Shown piece after piece: positions 1 to 12,089 of a stretch of 64,000 nucleotides of DNA. The stretch is taken from assembly GCF_030412915.1 (NCBI RefSeq), contig NZ_JAUHJR010000001.1, positions 806,001 through 870,000 of the forward strand, given 5' to 3'. Source of the DNA: Nocardioides abyssi (GTDB lineage Bacteria > Actinomycetota > Actinomycetes > Propionibacteriales > Nocardioidaceae). Each line of letters begins with the position of its first letter. Position 1 is the first letter of the stretch. The notes beneath the pieces are model-generated. The model was not told the origin of the DNA. It was given only the letters and a program-made list of their open reading frames with translations, and ran no database searches. The position numbers and the translations under genes were made by a program.

Positions 1-765
1 GCCCTCGGGTTCGACGCGGTCGCGACCGGTCACTACGCGCAGCTGCGCACCGGGGCCGACGGCCTGGTCGAGATGCACCGCGCGGTCGACGGCGGCAAGG
101 ACCAGTCCTACGTGCTCGGCGTGCTCGACCAGGAGCAGCTGCGCCACTCGCTCTTCCCGCTCGGCGACACCCCCAAGGCGCTCGTGCGCGAGGAGGCGGC
201 CCGCCGCGGGCTGCTCGTCGCGGACAAGCCCGACAGCCACGACATCTGCTTCGTCGCCGACGGCGACAACGCCGGCTGGCTGCGCGAGAAGCTGGGCGAG
301 CGCGCCCCCAACCACGGCGGCGACATCGTCGACGACGCGACCGGCGAGGTGCTCGGGCAGCACGGCGGGACCTACGGCTACACGATCGGGCAGCGCAAGG
401 GGCTGCGGATCGGCACGCCCGCGCCCGACGGCAAGCCGCGCTTCGTCCTCGACATCGAGCCGGTCTCCGGCACCGTCCGCGTCGGCCCGCGCGAGCGGCT
501 CGCGGTCACCGGCCTGCACGGCACCCGCCCGCGCTGGTGCGGCACCGTCCCCACCGCGCTCGCGGGCCCCGGCGTGACCGTGCAGCTGCGCGCCCACGGC
601 GACGAGCACCGGGCCCGCGTCGAGGTCACCCCCGACGGCGAGGTCGAGGTCGAGCTGCTCGACCCGGCGTACGGCATCGCGCCCGGCCAGGCCGTCGTCG
701 TCTACGACGGCACGCGCGTGGTCGGGTCGGCCACCATCACCGCCACCGACCGGGTCGCCGCGTGA
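1..765 (+). CDS. mnmA: tRNA-specific 2-thiouridylase MnmA, C-terminal part (5' end outside window)
   Basis: Thiolates U34 of the Lys, Glu and Gln tRNAs in the cytoplasm. The frame is open from base 1 and 254 residues are visible; the N-terminal ATP-pyrophosphatase region with the PP-loop lies upstream of the window. Visible family signatures are ATGHYA, the KDQSYVLGVL segment and DICFV, whose Cys is the second catalytic cysteine, followed by the TIGQRKGL segment and the beta-barrel C-terminus. The stop overlaps the GTG of the next gene (GTGA), so the two are probably translationally coupled. Confidence 0.95.
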   Translation, partial: ALGFDAVATGHYAQLRTGADGLVEMHRAVDGGKDQSYVLGVLDQEQLRHSLFPLGDTPKALVREEAARRGLLVADKPDSHDICFVADGDNAGWLREKLGERAPNHGGDIVDDATGEVLGQHGGTYGYTIGQRKGLRIGTPAPDGKPRFVLDIEPVSGTVRVGPRERLAVTGLHGTRPRWCGTVPTALAGPGVTVQLRAHGDEHRARVEVTPDGEVEVELLDPAYGIAPGQAVVVYDGTRVVGSATITATDRVAA

Positions 766-1772
766 GGGCCACCGGCGTCGGCTCGCACCCGGGCGAGGAC
801 CAGCAGGCCCTCGACGAGGCCGTCCGCGTCGTGCTCGGCGAGCTGGGGGAGGAGCCGGGCCTGCCGTACCTCCCCGAGGTCCCCGGCCGCGGCGCCACGG
901 CCACGATGACCGGTCGCGGCCTGGCCGTGCTCGAGGGCCTCGATGCCGACCTCCAGCCGGCCGGCTGGCGCCTGACCGGGTCGTCGGGCTCGCCGGGCGT
1001 CGACCACCGCCGCACCCGCAGCCTGCTGGCCCAGGACCTCGACACCCTCGAGGAGCGGGCCCAGGCCTTCACGGGCACCTTCAAGGTCCAGGTCTGCGGT
1101 CCGTGGACGCTCGCCGCGACCGTCGAGCGGCCGCGTGGCGACAAGCTGCTCGCCGACCACGGCGCCCGCCGCGAGCTGGCGCAGGCGCTGGCCGAGGGCG
1201 TGCGGGCCCACGTCGCCGACGTACGCCGCCGGCTGTCGTCGCTCGAGCGGCTCGTCGTGCAGGTCGACGAGCCGGCGCTGGCCGCCGTCGTGTCCGGCTC
1301 GGTCCCGACCGCCTCCGGCTTCGGCCGCCACCGCACCGTCGACCTGCCCGAGGCCTCGCAGGGCCTGGAGTGGGTGCTCGGCGCGATCGAGTCCTCCGGC
1401 GCCGAGCCGTGGGTGCACGCCTGCGCCCCCGGCACGCCCTGGGGGCTCGTGCGCGGGGCCGGTGCGCGGGGGCTGTCGGTGGACCTCGGCGTGCTCGCCG
1501 CGGCCGACCACGACGTGCTCGCCGAGGCGCTCGAGGCGGGGGAGTCCGTCGTGCTCGGCGTCGTCCCCGGAACCCGCCCGGCCACCGAGGCGGGCGACGC
1601 GCAGGTCACCGAGCGGGTGCTGCGCTGGCTCGACATGCTCGGCCTGGACCCCGAGGAGCTGCCCGGCCTGGTCGTGTCGCCGACCTGCGGGCTGGCCGGC
1701 GCGGACGCGGCGTACGCACGCGCGGCGCTCGCCCTGGTCAGGACGAGCGCCGCGAACGTGCAGGCGGGTTGA
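762..1772 (+). CDS. MetE-like (cobalamin-independent methionine synthase family) protein, single-domain
   Basis: 336 residues from GTG 762, matching only the C-terminal catalytic half of MetE (a full MetE is about 750). Zinc-ligand candidates are visible as the His and Cys of VHACAPG and the Cys of SPTCGLAG, together with a VDEPAL motif. Such short MetE-like proteins next to mnmA are common in actinobacteria; whether they make methionine from homocysteine with a methyltetrahydrofolate donor or use another methyl donor is not shown by the sequence. It overlaps the mnmA stop by 4 bases. It ends 10 bases from the convergent transporter gene, leaving no room for a separate terminator. Confidence 0.85.
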   Translation: MRATGVGSHPGEDQQALDEAVRVVLGELGEEPGLPYLPEVPGRGATATMTGRGLAVLEGLDADLQPAGWRLTGSSGSPGVDHRRTRSLLAQDLDTLEERAQAFTGTFKVQVCGPWTLAATVERPRGDKLLADHGARRELAQALAEGVRAHVADVRRRLSSLERLVVQVDEPALAAVVSGSVPTASGFGRHRTVDLPEASQGLEWVLGAIESSGAEPWVHACAPGTPWGLVRGAGARGLSVDLGVLAAADHDVLAEALEAGESVVLGVVPGTRPATEAGDAQVTERVLRWLDMLGLDPEELPGLVVSPTCGLAGADAAYARAALALVRTSAANVQAG

Positions 1773-1782
1773 GCCCCAGCCG

Positions 1783-3438
1783 CTAGCCGACGTGGACCCC
1801 GCCCTCGGGGCCGTCGGTGGCCAGCTCGGTGTGCTTGACGTTGAGCAGCGTCCAGATGAGCGCCGAGCCGATCAGGATCATCACCGAGCCGGTGAGGAAC
1901 GCCGCCGAGGCGCCGTCGGTGAACGACCCGACGAACGTCAGCCCGCCGATCGCCTCCGGGTCGAGCCGGCCGCCCGAGGCCTGCGCCAGCTGGGGTGCCA
2001 GGTCGTCGCCGGTGCGGGTCGCGAAGTGCAGCGAGACGGTGCTGAGGACCGCCAGGCCGAGCGCGCCGCCGACCTGCTGCATGGTGTTGAGCACGCCCGA
2101 GCCGATCCCGGAGTCCTCCGCCTTGACGTGGTGCACGGCGGTCAGGGTCATCGGCACGAAGGTCAGGCCCATGCCGACCGCCATCAGCAGGATGAACGGG
2201 AACAGCGAGGTCCAGTAGTTGAGGTCCGAGCCGACGTGGCCGCCGGACGCGGCGGCGTCCAGCAGCGCCTTCGCGGAGTCGTTGACGTCGAGCCGGGAGA
2301 AGCCGAACAGTGCGACCGCGGCCATCAGCGTGCCGGTGCCGGCGATGTAGCGGGCGTCGATCCGGCTGACCAGGTTCGAGGAGATGCCCGCGCCGAGCAC
2401 GATGCCCAGCGAGAACGGCAGGAACGCGAAGCCGGTCCGCAGCGGGCTGTAGCCCACGACCTGCTGGATGAACAGGCTGAGGAAGTAGAACATCGCGAAC
2501 ATCGCCGCGGGGACCAGCATCATCACGACGAAGCTGGTGGCGCGGGTGCGGTTCTGCAGGATCCGCACCGGCAGCAGCGGGTGGCTGACCCGCGACTCGA
2601 CGACCGCGAAGACGACGAGCAGCACGACGCCGGCCGCGAGCGAGGCGATCGTGGTGGGGTCGCCCCAGCCGTGCGCCTCCTCGCCGGCGCGGGTGAAGCC
2701 GAACACCAGGGCGAGCAGGCCCAGGGTGCCGGAGAGGGCGCCGGGCACGTCGAGCTGGCCGGGGTGCGACTCGGACTCGGGCAGGAAGCGCGGGGCGAGC
2801 AGCGCCGCGGCGATGCCGATCGGGACGTTGATGAGGAAGGTCAGCCGCCAGCCGTTGAGGTCGACGCCGAGCAGGCTGTCGACGCCGAAGACGCTGTCGA
2901 GGCCGGTCAGCCAGCCACCGAGGATCAGGCCGACCGCCGCGCCGGCGCCGGACATGGCGGCGTACACCGCGAACGCGCGGTTGCGCTTCGGGCCGGCCGG
3001 GAACGTCGTGGTGATCAGCGCCAGGGCGGCGGGCGAGGCGAGCGCCGCGCCGAGGCCCTGCAGGCCACGGGCGCCGAGCAGCAGCGGCTCGTTGGTCGCG
3101 AAGCCACCGAGCAGCGAGGCGACCGAGAAGACGAGCAGGCCGAGCATGAAGATCCGACGGCGGCCGTAGAGGTCACCGAGGCGGCCGCCGAGCAGCAGCA
3201 GGCCGCCGAAGGCGAGCGCGTAGCCGGTGACGATCCAGGTCAGGTTGGCCTCGTCGATGTCGAGGTCGGCGCCGATGTAGGGCAGGGCGATGTTGGCGAT
3301 GCTCGCGTCGAGCACGACCATCAGCTGGGCGACCGAGATCAGCACGAGCGCCCAGCCGAGGTGATGGCTGCGTCCCGACGCGGGCTCGGCCACCGCGGTG
3401 CCGCCGGCGGCGGGCTCGGTGGTGGTGGGGTCGGACAT
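1783..3438 (-). CDS. DHA2-family (EmrB/QacA type) MFS multidrug exporter
   Basis: 551 residues with a hydrophilic N-terminus of about 30 residues and then some 14 hydrophobic segments, the usual size and topology of the DHA2 drug:H+ antiporters. The MFS motif A (GGRLGDLYGRRR) is visible near residue 85 and an acidic VLDASIANIALP motif in the first membrane segment. The start ATG at 3438 is only 16 bases after the stop of the upstream TetR gene on the same strand, so the pair forms an operon. The substrate is unknown; the TetR neighbour and palindromic operator argue for inducible efflux of a toxic ligand. Confidence 0.92.
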   Translation of the reverse strand: MSDPTTTEPAAGGTAVAEPASGRSHHLGWALVLISVAQLMVVLDASIANIALPYIGADLDIDEANLTWIVTGYALAFGGLLLLGGRLGDLYGRRRIFMLGLLVFSVASLLGGFATNEPLLLGARGLQGLGAALASPAALALITTTFPAGPKRNRAFAVYAAMSGAGAAVGLILGGWLTGLDSVFGVDSLLGVDLNGWRLTFLINVPIGIAAALLAPRFLPESESHPGQLDVPGALSGTLGLLALVFGFTRAGEEAHGWGDPTTIASLAAGVVLLVVFAVVESRVSHPLLPVRILQNRTRATSFVVMMLVPAAMFAMFYFLSLFIQQVVGYSPLRTGFAFLPFSLGIVLGAGISSNLVSRIDARYIAGTGTLMAAVALFGFSRLDVNDSAKALLDAAASGGHVGSDLNYWTSLFPFILLMAVGMGLTFVPMTLTAVHHVKAEDSGIGSGVLNTMQQVGGALGLAVLSTVSLHFATRTGDDLAPQLAQASGGRLDPEAIGGLTFVGSFTDGASAAFLTGSVMILIGSALIWTLLNVKHTELATDGPEGGVHVG

Positions 3439-3454
3439 GGGTGGTCCTTCTCTC

Positions 3455-6368
<2,914 letters not shown>

Positions 6369-6375
6369 GACGGGC

Positions 6376-6978
6376 TCAGGCGGCGGCCAGCTTCTCGGCG
6401 ACCGTCAGCGCGCGGACGACCAGGTGGTCGAGGGCGGCGTGGTCGGTGTCGTCGAGGTCGGTGGACTGGCCGGTGACCTTGCCGACGCCGTACGGGTTGC
6501 CGTCGTCGAACTTCAGCGGGTCGGTGTAACCCGGCGGGACGATGATGCCGCCGAAGTGGGCGAAGGTCGTGTGCATCGCGAGCAGCGTCGACTCCTGGCC
6601 GCCGTGCTTGGTCTGGGACGAGGTGAACGCGGTGTAGACCTTGTCGGCCAGCTTGCCCTGGCCCCACAGCGGGCCGAGCGTGTCGATGAACGCCTGGAGC
6701 TGGCTGGTGACGTGCCCGTAGCGGGTGGGGGAGCCGAAGACGACCGCGTCGGCCCAGTCGAGGTCGTCCGGGCTGGCGACCGGCTGGCCCTCGACCTCGC
6801 GGCGGTGGGCCGCCCACGCCTCCTGGCCCTCGACGACCTCGTCGGGGGCGGTCTCCGCGACGTGGCGCAGCCGGACCTCGGCACCGTGCTTCTCGGCGGC
6901 CTCCGCGACGCGCTGGGCCATCGCGTGGGTCGTGCCGTAGGAGGAGTAGTAGACGATCGCGAGCTTGGTGCTGGTCAC
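6376..6978 (-). CDS. wrbA: WrbA-type NAD(P)H:quinone oxidoreductase (flavodoxin-like)
   Basis: 200 residues from a GTG at 6978. Flavodoxin fold with the FMN phosphate loop [12 protein letters not shown] near the N-terminus, the [13 protein letters not shown] and [11 protein letters not shown] motifs of type IV quinone reductases. It reduces quinones by two electrons with NAD(P)H and protects against redox cycling. It is convergent to ligA and divergent from gatC; the intervening 108 bases contain spaced direct repeats that may be its operator. Confidence 0.94.
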   Translation of the reverse strand: MTSTKLAIVYYSSYGTTHAMAQRVAEAAEKHGAEVRLRHVAETAPDEVVEGQEAWAAHRREVEGQPVASPDDLDWADAVVFGSPTRYGHVTSQLQAFIDTLGPLWGQGKLADKVYTAFTSSQTKHGGQESTLLAMHTTFAHFGGIIVPPGYTDPLKFDDGNPYGVGKVTGQSTDLDDTDHAALDHLVVRALTVAEKLAAA

Positions 6979-7001
6979 TGGAGCGGTCTCCGTCCGATGG
7001 G

Positions 7002-7031
7002 GATCAGGTCAGATCAGTTCAACCTTCAACC
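7002..7031. promoter_or_regulatory. Direct-repeat cluster between wrbA and gatC, candidate operator
   Basis: gatcag occurs at 7002-7007 and 7012-7017, exactly one helical turn (10 bases) apart, followed by ttcaacc twice in tandem at 7018-7024 and 7025-7031. This sits 24-53 bases upstream of the wrbA start and upstream of the gatC -10 box. Spaced direct repeats of this kind suit a redox-responsive regulator of wrbA; the regulator is not in view. Confidence 0.4.
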
Positions 7032-7073
7032 TTCCGGTGCCCGACCGCCCTCCGGGCAAACGAGCCCGGCTCC

Positions 7074-7079
7074 TAAGAT
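7074..7079 (+). promoter_or_regulatory. -10 box TAAGAT of gatCAB (leaderless)
   Basis: TAAGAT ends 7 bases before the gatC ATG (7087), so transcription should begin at or next to the start codon. No Shine-Dalgarno is present upstream of gatC, which agrees with a leaderless mRNA. Confidence 0.6.
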
Positions 7080-7086
7080 CGACCCC

Positions 7087-7386
7087 ATGCCTGAGATAAC
7101 GCGTGACGAGGTCGCGCACCTGGCGGACCTCGCCCGGATCGACCTGGACGACGCCGAGCTCGACCACCTCGCGCCGCAGCTGTCGGTGATCCTGGAGTCC
7201 GTCGCCTCCATCAGCGGTGCGGCCGGTGACGACGTCCCCCCGACGTCCCACCCGCTGCCCCTCACCAACGTCTTCCGGGAGGACGTCGTGACCCCCTCGC
7301 TCACCCCCGAGCAGGCGCTCGCGATGGCGCCCGCCGTCGAGCAGCAGCGCTTCGCCGTGCCGCGGATCCTGGGGGACGAGCAGTGA
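7087..7386 (+). CDS. gatC: Asp-tRNA(Asn)/Glu-tRNA(Gln) amidotransferase subunit C
   Basis: 99 residues, the normal length for GatC. The N-terminal [17 protein letters not shown] helix is the family hallmark; the rest wraps around GatA and stabilises the complex. First gene of gatCAB; its TGA overlaps the GTG of gatA (GTGA). Confidence 0.95.
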   Translation: MPEITRDEVAHLADLARIDLDDAELDHLAPQLSVILESVASISGAAGDDVPPTSHPLPLTNVFREDVVTPSLTPEQALAMAPAVEQQRFAVPRILGDEQ

Positions 7387-8906
7387 GCGCGCCCGAGACC
7401 CGCACCGCGGCCCAGCTCGCTGACGCGCTCGCCGCGGGGGAGACCACCTCGGTCGCCCTGACCCAGGCCCACCTCGACCGGATCGCGGCCGTGGACGGCG
7501 ACGTCCACGCCTTCCTCCACGTCGACGCCGAGGCCGCGCTGGCCCAGGCCGCCGAGTCCGACGCCCGCCGTTCGGCCGGCGCGCCCGCCTCGCGCCTGGA
7601 CGGCGTACCCGTGGCGGTCAAGGACGTGCTGACGACCGTCGGCATGCCCACCACCTGCGGCTCGAAGATCCTCGAGGGCTGGCTGCCGCCGTACGACGCC
7701 ACTGTCGTCACGCGCCTGAAGCAGGCCGGCCTGCCGATCCTCGGCAAGACCAACATGGACGAGTTCGCGATGGGCTCCTCCACCGAGCACTCCGCCTACG
7801 GCCCCACCCGCAACCCGTGGGACCTCGACCGGATCCCCGGCGGCTCCGGCGGCGGCTCGGCCGCGGCCGTCGCCGCCTTCGAGGCCCCGCTCGCGCTCGG
7901 CACCGACACCGGCGGCTCGATCCGCCAGCCCGGCGCCGTCACCGGCACGGTCGGCGTGAAGCCGACGTACGGCGGGGTCTCGCGCTACGGCCTGGTCGCC
8001 ATGGCCAACAGCCTCGACCAGGTCGGACCGGTCACCCGCACGGTGCTCGACTCCGCGCTGCTGCACGAGCTGATCGGCGGCCACGACCCGCGCGACTCCA
8101 CCAGCGTCGACCAGCCGCTGCCGGCGCTCGTCGCCGCGGCCGAGCAGGGCGCCCTCGGCGACCTGACCGGCCTGCGGGTCGGCGTCATCAAGGAGCTGCA
8201 GGGCGAGGGCTACCAGGCCGGCGTCCAGGCGCGCTTCACCGAGGCCGTCGAGTTGCTGGTCAAGGCCGGCGCCGAGGTCGTCGAGGTGTCCTGCCCGAGC
8301 TTCGTGCACGCGCTGGCCACCTACTACCTGGTGATGCCGTGCGAGGCGTCCAGCAACCTCGCCAAGTTCGACGCCATGCGCTACGGCATGCGGGTCCTCC
8401 CCGACGGCGTCGACAACCCGAGCGCCGAGGAGGTCATGCGCGCCACCCGCGACGCGGGCTTCGGCGACGAGGTCAAGCGCCGGATCATCCTCGGCACCTA
8501 CGCGCTGTCCAGCGGCTACTACGACGCCTACTACGGGCAGGCGCAGAAGGTCCGCACGCTGATCAGCCGCGACTTCGCCGCGGCGTTCGAGCAAGCCGAC
8601 GTGCTGGTCTCGCCGACCGCGCCGACCACGGCGTTCAAGCTGGGCGAGAAGCTCGACGACCCGCTGGCGATGTACCTCAACGACCTCGCCACCATCCCCG
8701 CCAACCTCGCCGGCGTGCCGGGCATCTCGCTGCCCAGCGGGCTCGCCGACGAGGACGGTCTCCCGGCCGGCTTCCAGGTGCTCGCGCCCGCGCTCGCCGA
8801 CGACCGGCTCTACCGGGTCGGCGCCGCGCTGGAGGCCGCGCTGCACGAGCAGTGGGGCGGCCCGCTGCTGGCGAAGGCCCCCACCCTCGAAGGAGGCACC
8901 CGATGA
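7383..8906 (+). CDS. gatA: Asp-tRNA(Asn)/Glu-tRNA(Gln) amidotransferase subunit A
   Basis: 507 residues from GTG 7383. Amidase-signature enzyme that releases ammonia from glutamine for the GatB active site. The catalytic Lys80 (VPVAVKDV) and the Ser-cisSer pair in the Gly/Ser-rich loop ([13 protein letters not shown] and [11 protein letters not shown]) are all visible, so it is catalytically intact. It overlaps gatC by 4 bases and gatB by 4 bases. GatCAB in an actinobacterium makes Gln-tRNA(Gln) and often Asn-tRNA(Asn) indirectly. Confidence 0.97.
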   Translation: MSAPETRTAAQLADALAAGETTSVALTQAHLDRIAAVDGDVHAFLHVDAEAALAQAAESDARRSAGAPASRLDGVPVAVKDVLTTVGMPTTCGSKILEGWLPPYDATVVTRLKQAGLPILGKTNMDEFAMGSSTEHSAYGPTRNPWDLDRIPGGSGGGSAAAVAAFEAPLALGTDTGGSIRQPGAVTGTVGVKPTYGGVSRYGLVAMANSLDQVGPVTRTVLDSALLHELIGGHDPRDSTSVDQPLPALVAAAEQGALGDLTGLRVGVIKELQGEGYQAGVQARFTEAVELLVKAGAEVVEVSCPSFVHALATYYLVMPCEASSNLAKFDAMRYGMRVLPDGVDNPSAEEVMRATRDAGFGDEVKRRIILGTYALSSGYYDAYYGQAQKVRTLISRDFAAAFEQADVLVSPTAPTTAFKLGEKLDDPLAMYLNDLATIPANLAGVPGISLPSGLADEDGLPAGFQVLAPALADDRLYRVGAALEAALHEQWGGPLLAKAPTLEGGTR

Positions 8907-10408
8907 GCACGAGCACCCGCGAGGCGATGCTGCCCTGGGACGACGTGCTGGCGGCGTACGACCCCGCCCTGGGCCTGGAGGTCCACGTCGAGCTCAACAC
9001 GGCCTCGAAGATGTTCTGCGGCTGCCCGACGGAGTTCGGCGCCGAGCCCAACACCCAGGTCTGCCCGACCTGCCTGGGGCTGCCCGGCGCGATGCCGGCG
9101 GTCAACGGCAAGGCGGTGGAGTCGGCGATCCGCATCGGGCTGGCGCTCAACTGCGAGATCGCCGAGTGGTGCCGGTTCGCCCGGAAGAACTACTTCTACC
9201 CGGACATGCCGAAGAACTTCCAGACCTCGCAGTACGACGAGCCGATCGCGTTCGAGGGCTACATGGACGTCGACGTGGACGGCGAGACCTTCCGCGTCGA
9301 GATCGAGCGCGCGCACATGGAGGAGGACACCGGCAAGTCGCTGCACGTCGGCGGCGCGACCGGGCGCATCCACGGTGCGGAGTACTCCCTCGTCGACTAC
9401 AACCGCGCCGGCATCCCCCTCATCGAGATCGTCACCAAGCCGATCCGCGGGGCGGGGGAGAAGGCGCCGGAGATCGCCAAGGCGTACGTCGCGCAGCTGC
9501 GCGAGCTGATCGTCGCGCTCGGCGTCTCCGACGCCCGGATGGACCAGGGCTCGATCCGCGCGGACGTGAACCTCTCGCTCGCGCCGAAGGACTCCGGCGC
9601 CCTCGGCACCCGCACCGAGACCAAGAACGTCAACTCGCTGCGGTCGGTCGAGCGGGCGGTGCGCTACGAGATGCAGCGCCACGGCGCGATCCTCTCCGGC
9701 GGCGGCTCGATCCTCCAGGAGACCCGCCACTGGCACGAGGACACCGGCATCACGACCAGCGGTCGCGAGAAGTCCGACGCCGAGGACTACCGGTACTTCC
9801 CCGAGCCCGACCTCGTCCCCGTCGCGCCGTCGCGCGAGTGGGTCGAGGAGCTGCGCGGCACGCTGCCGGAGAACCCGACGCAGAAGCGGGCTCGCCTGCA
9901 GGCCGCGTGGGGCTTCTCCGACCTGGAGATGCGCGACACCGTCGGCGCCGGGGCCCTCGGCCTGGTCGAGGAGACCATCGACGCGGGTGCCACCCCGGCT
10001 GCCGCGCGCAAGTGGTGGCTCTCCGAGCTCGCCCGCCGCGCCAACGAGGCCGGCACCGAGCTCGCCGGCCTCGGCGTCTCCCCGCTCGACGTCGCCCGGG
10101 TGCAGGCCCTGGTCGACGCCGGCTCGATCAACGACAAGCTGGCGCGCCAGGTCTTCGACGGCCTGATCGCCGGCGAGGGCACCCCGGACGAGGTCGTGGA
10201 GAAGCGCGGTCTCGCGATCGTCTCGGACGAGGGCGCGCTCTCGACCGCCGTCGACAACGCGATCGCCGCCAACCCCGACGTCGCCGACAAGATCCGCGAC
10301 GGCAAGGTCGCGGCCGCCGGTGCCCTCATCGGCGCAGTGATGAAGGAGATGCGTGGCCAGGCCGACGCCGGTCGCGTCCGCGAGCTCATCCTCGAGAAGC
10401 TGACGTAG
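8903..10408 (+). CDS. gatB: Asp-tRNA(Asn)/Glu-tRNA(Gln) amidotransferase subunit B
   Basis: 501 residues. The start ATG 8903 overlaps the gatA stop (ATGA) and has an aggagg Shine-Dalgarno at 8891-8896, which decides the start. GatB phosphorylates and amidates the misacylated tRNA; the N-terminal cradle shows [10 protein letters not shown] and paired cysteines ([17 protein letters not shown]), the [13 protein letters not shown] motif and the C-terminal YqeY-like tail domain. Last gene of the operon; a palindrome cluster begins 10 bases after its stop. Confidence 0.97.
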   Translation: MSTSTREAMLPWDDVLAAYDPALGLEVHVELNTASKMFCGCPTEFGAEPNTQVCPTCLGLPGAMPAVNGKAVESAIRIGLALNCEIAEWCRFARKNYFYPDMPKNFQTSQYDEPIAFEGYMDVDVDGETFRVEIERAHMEEDTGKSLHVGGATGRIHGAEYSLVDYNRAGIPLIEIVTKPIRGAGEKAPEIAKAYVAQLRELIVALGVSDARMDQGSIRADVNLSLAPKDSGALGTRTETKNVNSLRSVERAVRYEMQRHGAILSGGGSILQETRHWHEDTGITTSGREKSDAEDYRYFPEPDLVPVAPSREWVEELRGTLPENPTQKRARLQAAWGFSDLEMRDTVGAGALGLVEETIDAGATPAAARKWWLSELARRANEAGTELAGLGVSPLDVARVQALVDAGSINDKLARQVFDGLIAGEGTPDEVVEKRGLAIVSDEGALSTAVDNAIAANPDVADKIRDGKVAAAGALIGAVMKEMRGQADAGRVRELILEKLT

Positions 10409-10418
10409 GTCGCTGTGG

Positions 10419-10516
10419 CCGTGAGGTTCATCGGGGCCCCGATGAACCTCACGGTCCCCCGACGAAACTTCATCGGGGGACCGTCAGCTCCGACGGGGCC
10501 CCGACAAACCTGACGG
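10419..10516. repeat. Three-palindrome intergenic repeat, copy 1
   Basis: 98 bases composed of three abutting palindromes. The first (10419-10454) is a perfect 36-base palindrome with an 18-base arm ccgtgaggttcatcgggg and no loop. The second (10451-10484) has 12-bp arms (acggtcccccga) around a short inner dyad. The third (10481-10516) is a degenerate palindrome of the same length. An ungapped copy, identical at 89 of 98 positions, lies at 34876-34973. Position downstream of gatB allows terminator activity, but the conservation between two unrelated loci points to a dispersed palindromic element. Confidence 0.85.
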
Positions 10517-10623
10517 CCCGGCCGCGTCCCGGCGTGTGACGCCTGTGACTGGAGTGACGACGGCGTACCCTGGCGGCCGCGGGCGTGGGGGCCCGTTCGT
10601 TCTCGCTTGCCGTCAGGAGTGAA

Positions 10624-12036
10624 GTGTCCGTCGTCCGTCGCACGGGGGGTCTGCTCGCGCTGAGCACGGTCCTCGCCCTGGTCCTCACGCTCACCGTGAC
10701 GTTGGTGGGGGCGGTGCCGCTCGGCACCGCGGCGCACGCCGCGCCGACCCCTGCGGTCGCCACCGCGCCGCTGTCAGCCGGCCCGTCCCAGGTCCGGGTC
10801 CAGACGCGGGCCCAGGCGCTCGCGCCGCTGGTCCGCAAGGGCCGGGGCCAGGGTTGGAAGCCGCGGGCGGGGGTGCTGTTCAACAACCCGCTCGGCAAGC
10901 GCCAGCAGCGCCGGCGGATCGTGCGCCAGGTGATCCGGGCGATCGACCACACCCCGCCGCGGGCGGAGATCAAGATCGCCAGCTGGAACGTCCGCAACGC
11001 CGGCATCACCCGCGCGCTGGCCTCGGCCCACCGCCGTGGCGTCTCGGTGCGGCTGATCATGTCCCGCGGCAACCTCGGCACCAAGGAGGACCCCAACCCG
11101 GGCGTCCGCCGCCTGGTCCACGAGCTGTCGGTCAACGGCAACAAGGCGCGCCGGCAGGTGCGGCGCAGCCACGTGAAGTCCTGCGTGAGCTCCTGCCGCG
11201 GCACCACCGGCATCTCGCACTCGAAGTTCTTCCTCTTCAGCCGCACCGGCTCGGCGCGCTGGGTCGTGATGAACGGCTCGTTCAACGCCACCGACCTGGC
11301 CTCGAGCAACCAGTGGAACGACGTGTACGTCGTGCGCGGCAAGCCGCGCATCTACCGCGCGTTCCGCACGACCTTCGCCGAGATGTGGCGCGACAAGCCG
11401 GTCAAGAAGGCCTTCACCCGCACGCGGGTCGGCCCGGTGACCGCGTTCTTCTACCCCTACGCCGGTCCGCGGGCCAAGCGGCTCGACCCCGCGCTGAGTG
11501 AGCTGAAGGCGGTCCGTTGCCGCGGCGCGCGCAACACCTCCGACGGCCGGACGCGCGTGCGCATCGCGATGACGAGCTGGTTCGGCGAGCGCGGCACGCG
11601 CCTGGCCTGGCGGGTGCGCCGCATGCAGAACAACGGCTGCGACGTGAAGATCGTCTACGCGGTCATGGGCAACGAGGTGCTGCGCATCCTGCGCCGCGAG
11701 GGCCGGCGGCCGGTGCGGCTGCAGCAGGTCGTGCAGGACTTCGACGGCGACGGCGTGTACGACCGCTACCTGCACATGAAGGTGCTGACCATCAAGGGCC
11801 GCTACCGCGGCAACCGCAACGCGACCGTCGTCGTCAACGGCTCGGCCAACTGGTCGCCGGCGGTGCTCAACAGCGACGAGGCCGTGCTGCGGATCCGCCG
11901 GGCGCCGGTGCTGCGTGCCTACAACCGCCGGATCGACAAGCTCTACCGCAACCCGCCCGACCCCGGCCTGATCGCGCCCGTGCTCGGCCGCCGGCTCGGG
12001 ATCATCGACCCGTACGCCGAGATCGAGGTCGACTGA
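10624..12036 (+). CDS. Secreted phospholipase D-like domain protein (paralogue 1)
   Basis: 470 residues from GTG 10624, chosen because AGGAG (10615-10619) is correctly spaced; an upstream in-frame GTG at 10585 lacks one. Signal peptide over about residues 1-40. Two PLD-like halves: His199-Ser-Lys with GSFN downstream, and His384-Met-Lys with NGSANWS downstream. The Asp that follows HxK in canonical HKD motifs is absent in both, so phosphodiesterase activity is uncertain. Residues 372-380 (DFDGDGVYD) form a textbook calcium-binding loop just before the second HxK. Paralogous to the gene at 13076. Confidence 0.85.
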   Translation: MSVVRRTGGLLALSTVLALVLTLTVTLVGAVPLGTAAHAAPTPAVATAPLSAGPSQVRVQTRAQALAPLVRKGRGQGWKPRAGVLFNNPLGKRQQRRRIVRQVIRAIDHTPPRAEIKIASWNVRNAGITRALASAHRRGVSVRLIMSRGNLGTKEDPNPGVRRLVHELSVNGNKARRQVRRSHVKSCVSSCRGTTGISHSKFFLFSRTGSARWVVMNGSFNATDLASSNQWNDVYVVRGKPRIYRAFRTTFAEMWRDKPVKKAFTRTRVGPVTAFFYPYAGPRAKRLDPALSELKAVRCRGARNTSDGRTRVRIAMTSWFGERGTRLAWRVRRMQNNGCDVKIVYAVMGNEVLRILRREGRRPVRLQQVVQDFDGDGVYDRYLHMKVLTIKGRYRGNRNATVVVNGSANWSPAVLNSDEAVLRIRRAPVLRAYNRRIDKLYRNPPDPGLIAPVLGRRLGIIDPYAEIEVD

Positions 12037-12077
12037 GCCACGCGCCGCCGGTCACGGCCGGGGCTCGCGCCGCGGCG

Positions 12078-12083
12078 TACCGT
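12078..12083 (+). promoter_or_regulatory. -10 box TACCGT of the RTX-repeat gene (leaderless)
   Basis: TACCGT ends 6 bases before ATG 12090 and no Shine-Dalgarno precedes that ATG. This implies the repeat protein has its own promoter rather than reading through from the PLD-like gene. Confidence 0.55.
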
Positions 12084-12089
12084 GACCGC

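Noticed and set aside
762-1772. A B12-dependent switch between MetE-like activity and the B12 uptake system
   Set aside because: No cobalamin riboswitch lies before the MetE-like gene; it is coupled to mnmA. The two systems are 13 kb apart.
10419-10516. CRISPR array
   Set aside because: The three units are self-complementary palindromes with no unique spacers between them, and no cas gene is present.
10624-12036. Canonical phospholipase D
   Set aside because: Both HxK motifs lack the following Asp of the HKD signature, so enzyme naming would overstate the evidence.
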